Positions 62,634-64,000 of a stretch of DNA of 64,000 nucleotides are shown piece after piece. The first letter of the stretch is position 1. Each line of letters begins with the position of its first letter. The notes under the pieces were generated by a model, which was not told the DNA's origin, did not search any database, and was given only the letters and a program-made list of their open reading frames with translations. Source of the stretch: Gimesia alba (GTDB taxonomy: Bacteria; Planctomycetota; Planctomycetia; Planctomycetales; Planctomycetaceae); contig NZ_CP036269.1 in NCBI RefSeq assembly GCF_007744675.1, forward strand, positions 372,001 to 436,000. Reading direction: 5' to 3'. The position numbers and the translations under genes were made by a program.

Positions 62634-64000
62634 ATGAAGTATCGTTGGCTTGCGATTATTCCCGCCCTGTTTCTGAATACGACATTCAACCTCGCAAACG
62701 TGTCTGCACAGACGGAACATGACCCCAGCCAGGCTGTCCCCAGTTTAACGGTGGCTCCCGGCCTGCAGGCAACTCTGTTTGCGTCCGAACCCAAAATCAG
62801 CAGTCCCTCCAGTATGGACGTCGACTCACAAGGCCGCGTCTGGATCTGCGAAGTGGTCAATTACCGCGCCAATCTGCGTGGGATTCCGACCCGCAAAGAG
62901 GGCGACCGGATTCTGATTCTGGAAGATACAGACGCCGATGGAAAAGCCGATAAGACAACCGTTTTTTATCAGGGAAATGAAATCAACGGTTCACAGGGGA
63001 TCTGTGTTCTGGGAAACAAAGTCATCGTTGCTGCTTCACCCAATGTGTTTCTCTTCACCGATGAAAACAACGATGGTAAAGCAGACAAGAAAGAGTTGCT
63101 GTTCAAAGTTGCTGGATGCGAGCACGACCATTCTGCCCATACTTCGATTTTTGGTCCCGATGGAAAACTATACTGGAACTATGGGAATACCGGAAAACAG
63201 GTTTTTGATCGTGATGGAAAACCGATTCTTGAAAGTGACGGACGTCCCGTTTTGGATAATGGTAAACCTTACTGGGGAGGGATGGTCTTCCGTTGTAATC
63301 TGGATGGCTCTGACTTCGAAGTGCTGGGGCATAACTTCCGAAATAACTATGAAATCACCGTCGATTCTTTCGGCACCCTCTGGCAGTCAGATAACGATGA
63401 CGACGGTAACCGTGGTGTCCGCATCAATTATGTAATGGAATACGGAAATTACGGCTATCTCGATCAACTGACGGGGGCGCGCTGGAAGACGCCACGAACT
63501 GGCATGCATACTGAAATTCCCCTGCGTCACTGGCACCTGCGTGATCCGGGCGTGGTTCCAAACTTGCTGCAGACCGGTGCCGGCTCACCGACGGGAATCT
63601 GCATTTATGAAGGTTCTCTTTTACCGAAAAAATATCAGGGTGAAATTATTCACTCCGATGCCGGACCGAATGTGGTCCGCGCGTATCCGGTTGAAAAAGA
63701 GGGGGCTGGCTACAAAGCCGAAATCGCCAATATCATCACCAGTGAAAAAGACAAATGGTTTCGTCCGTCCGATGTCTGTGTTGCCCCCGATGGGTCCCTG
63801 TTCGTCGCCGACTGGTATGATCCCGGCGTGGGGGGACACCGGATTGGCGATCAGGAACGCGGACGAATTTTCCGTATCGCGCCTCCCAATACGAAATATC
63901 AATTCGAGAAGCTCGACCTGAACACAATCGAGGGAGCGATTGCCGGCATTAAAAGCCCGAATCTGGCAACCCGTTACCTGGCCTGGAATAAATTGCACGA
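62634..64000 (+). CDS. PVC-type secreted dehydrogenase-like protein (3' end beyond window)
   Basis: The first 455 codons are present, and the reading frame is open to the last base. After a signal peptide (about 1-25, ending VSAQT) comes the planctomycete N-terminal domain (TIGR02604-like propeller) with SSPSSMDVDSQGRVWICEVVNY, the acidic repeats DTDADGKADK and DENNDGKADK that look like calcium-binding loops, GCEHDHSAHTSIFGPDGKLYW, and VCVAPDGSLFVADWYDPGVGGH. Full members go on to HEAT repeats and a cytochrome c domain and are thought to oxidise sugars; those parts are not visible here. AAGGA precedes the ATG. It is probably in an operon with the DUF1080-ThuA gene. Confidence 0.92.
   Translation, partial: MKYRWLAIIPALFLNTTFNLANVSAQTEHDPSQAVPSLTVAPGLQATLFASEPKISSPSSMDVDSQGRVWICEVVNYRANLRGIPTRKEGDRILILEDTDADGKADKTTVFYQGNEINGSQGICVLGNKVIVAASPNVFLFTDENNDGKADKKELLFKVAGCEHDHSAHTSIFGPDGKLYWNYGNTGKQVFDRDGKPILESDGRPVLDNGKPYWGGMVFRCNLDGSDFEVLGHNFRNNYEITVDSFGTLWQSDNDDDGNRGVRINYVMEYGNYGYLDQLTGARWKTPRTGMHTEIPLRHWHLRDPGVVPNLLQTGAGSPTGICIYEGSLLPKKYQGEIIHSDAGPNVVRAYPVEKEGAGYKAEIANIITSEKDKWFRPSDVCVAPDGSLFVADWYDPGVGGHRIGDQERGRIFRIAPPNTKYQFEKLDLNTIEGAIAGIKSPNLATRYLAWNKLH

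Noticed and set aside
1..64000. CRISPR arrays, tRNA or rRNA genes, insertion sequences, prophage
   Set aside because: No repeat-spacer pattern, tRNA-like cloverleaf, transposase motif or phage structural gene was seen on reading both strands.

Overview
The window looks like a chromosomal segment of a planctomycete, most likely a Gimesia-like member of the Planctomycetaceae. The evidence is family content: a DUF1559 protein with a type IV pilin-like N-terminus, a secreted sulfatase, a Tat-exported Gfo/Idh/MocA oxidoreductase, a DUF1080-ThuA protein beside a PVC-type dehydrogenase, a CE15-like esterase, and many exported proteins of unknown function. Most genes are monocistronic or in short operons on both strands. 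I saw no tRNA, rRNA, CRISPR array, transposase or prophage.

Layout. 0-6.4 kb: truncated flavin reductase, DUF1559 protein, then a histidine kinase / NtrC-type regulator / sulfatase run. 6.6-11.4 kb: MoxR ATPase, DUF58 protein, TgpA-like transglutaminase, small lipoprotein. 11.5-17.2 kb (minus): metallophosphoesterase-like protein, Gfo/Idh protein, a 628-aa unknown, a D-2-hydroxyacid dehydrogenase. 17.3-21.6 kb (minus): two tandem CPFC paralogues, then two proteins sharing a DN..CCFG domain. 22.1-24.9 kb (minus): overlapping transporter / Fe(II)-2OG dioxygenase / PhnZ-like HD oxygenase genes, a probable organophosphonate catabolic operon. 25.0-27.1 kb: ABC exporter-type ATPase and permease with a His-rich segment.

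27.4-31.5 kb: L,D-transpeptidase, pyrE, pgi, FabZ-like dehydratase. 31.6-34.1 kb: HAD-like protein lacking its nucleophile, a 957-bp non-coding stretch, and an HTH-receiver regulator. 34.3-38.7 kb: GT39-like glycosyltransferase, SMP-30-like protein, aquaporin, phytanoyl-CoA dioxygenase-like protein. 38.9-43.9 kb: an AT-rich unknown gene facing a large TPR protein and an ExbB/TolQ protein with no ExbD. 44.1-47.5 kb: CE15-like esterase, methyltransferase, two membrane proteins.

47.6-49.2 kb: Fur-family regulator converging on a His-rich ZIP transporter. 49.7-51.8 kb: OprP-like porin followed by a secreted Cys-rich protein. 52.0-55.7 kb: a 3-dehydroquinate dehydratase/shikimate dehydrogenase-like fusion that has lost catalytic residues in both halves, then a Zn/Cd-type P-ATPase. 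56.0-60.7 kb: M24 peptidase, accB, accC, and a phosphofructokinase with pyrophosphate-type residues. 60.9-64 kb: DUF1080-ThuA protein and a truncated PVC-type dehydrogenase.

The most interesting items are the phosphonate-type operon, the degenerate AroD-AroE-like fusion, the four-gene exported CPFC/CCFG cluster, the porin-linked Cys-rich protein, and three proteins with intact folds but lost catalytic residues (HAD-like, metallophosphoesterase-like, AroDE-like). All functions are read from sequence motifs and family knowledge; no database search was run.
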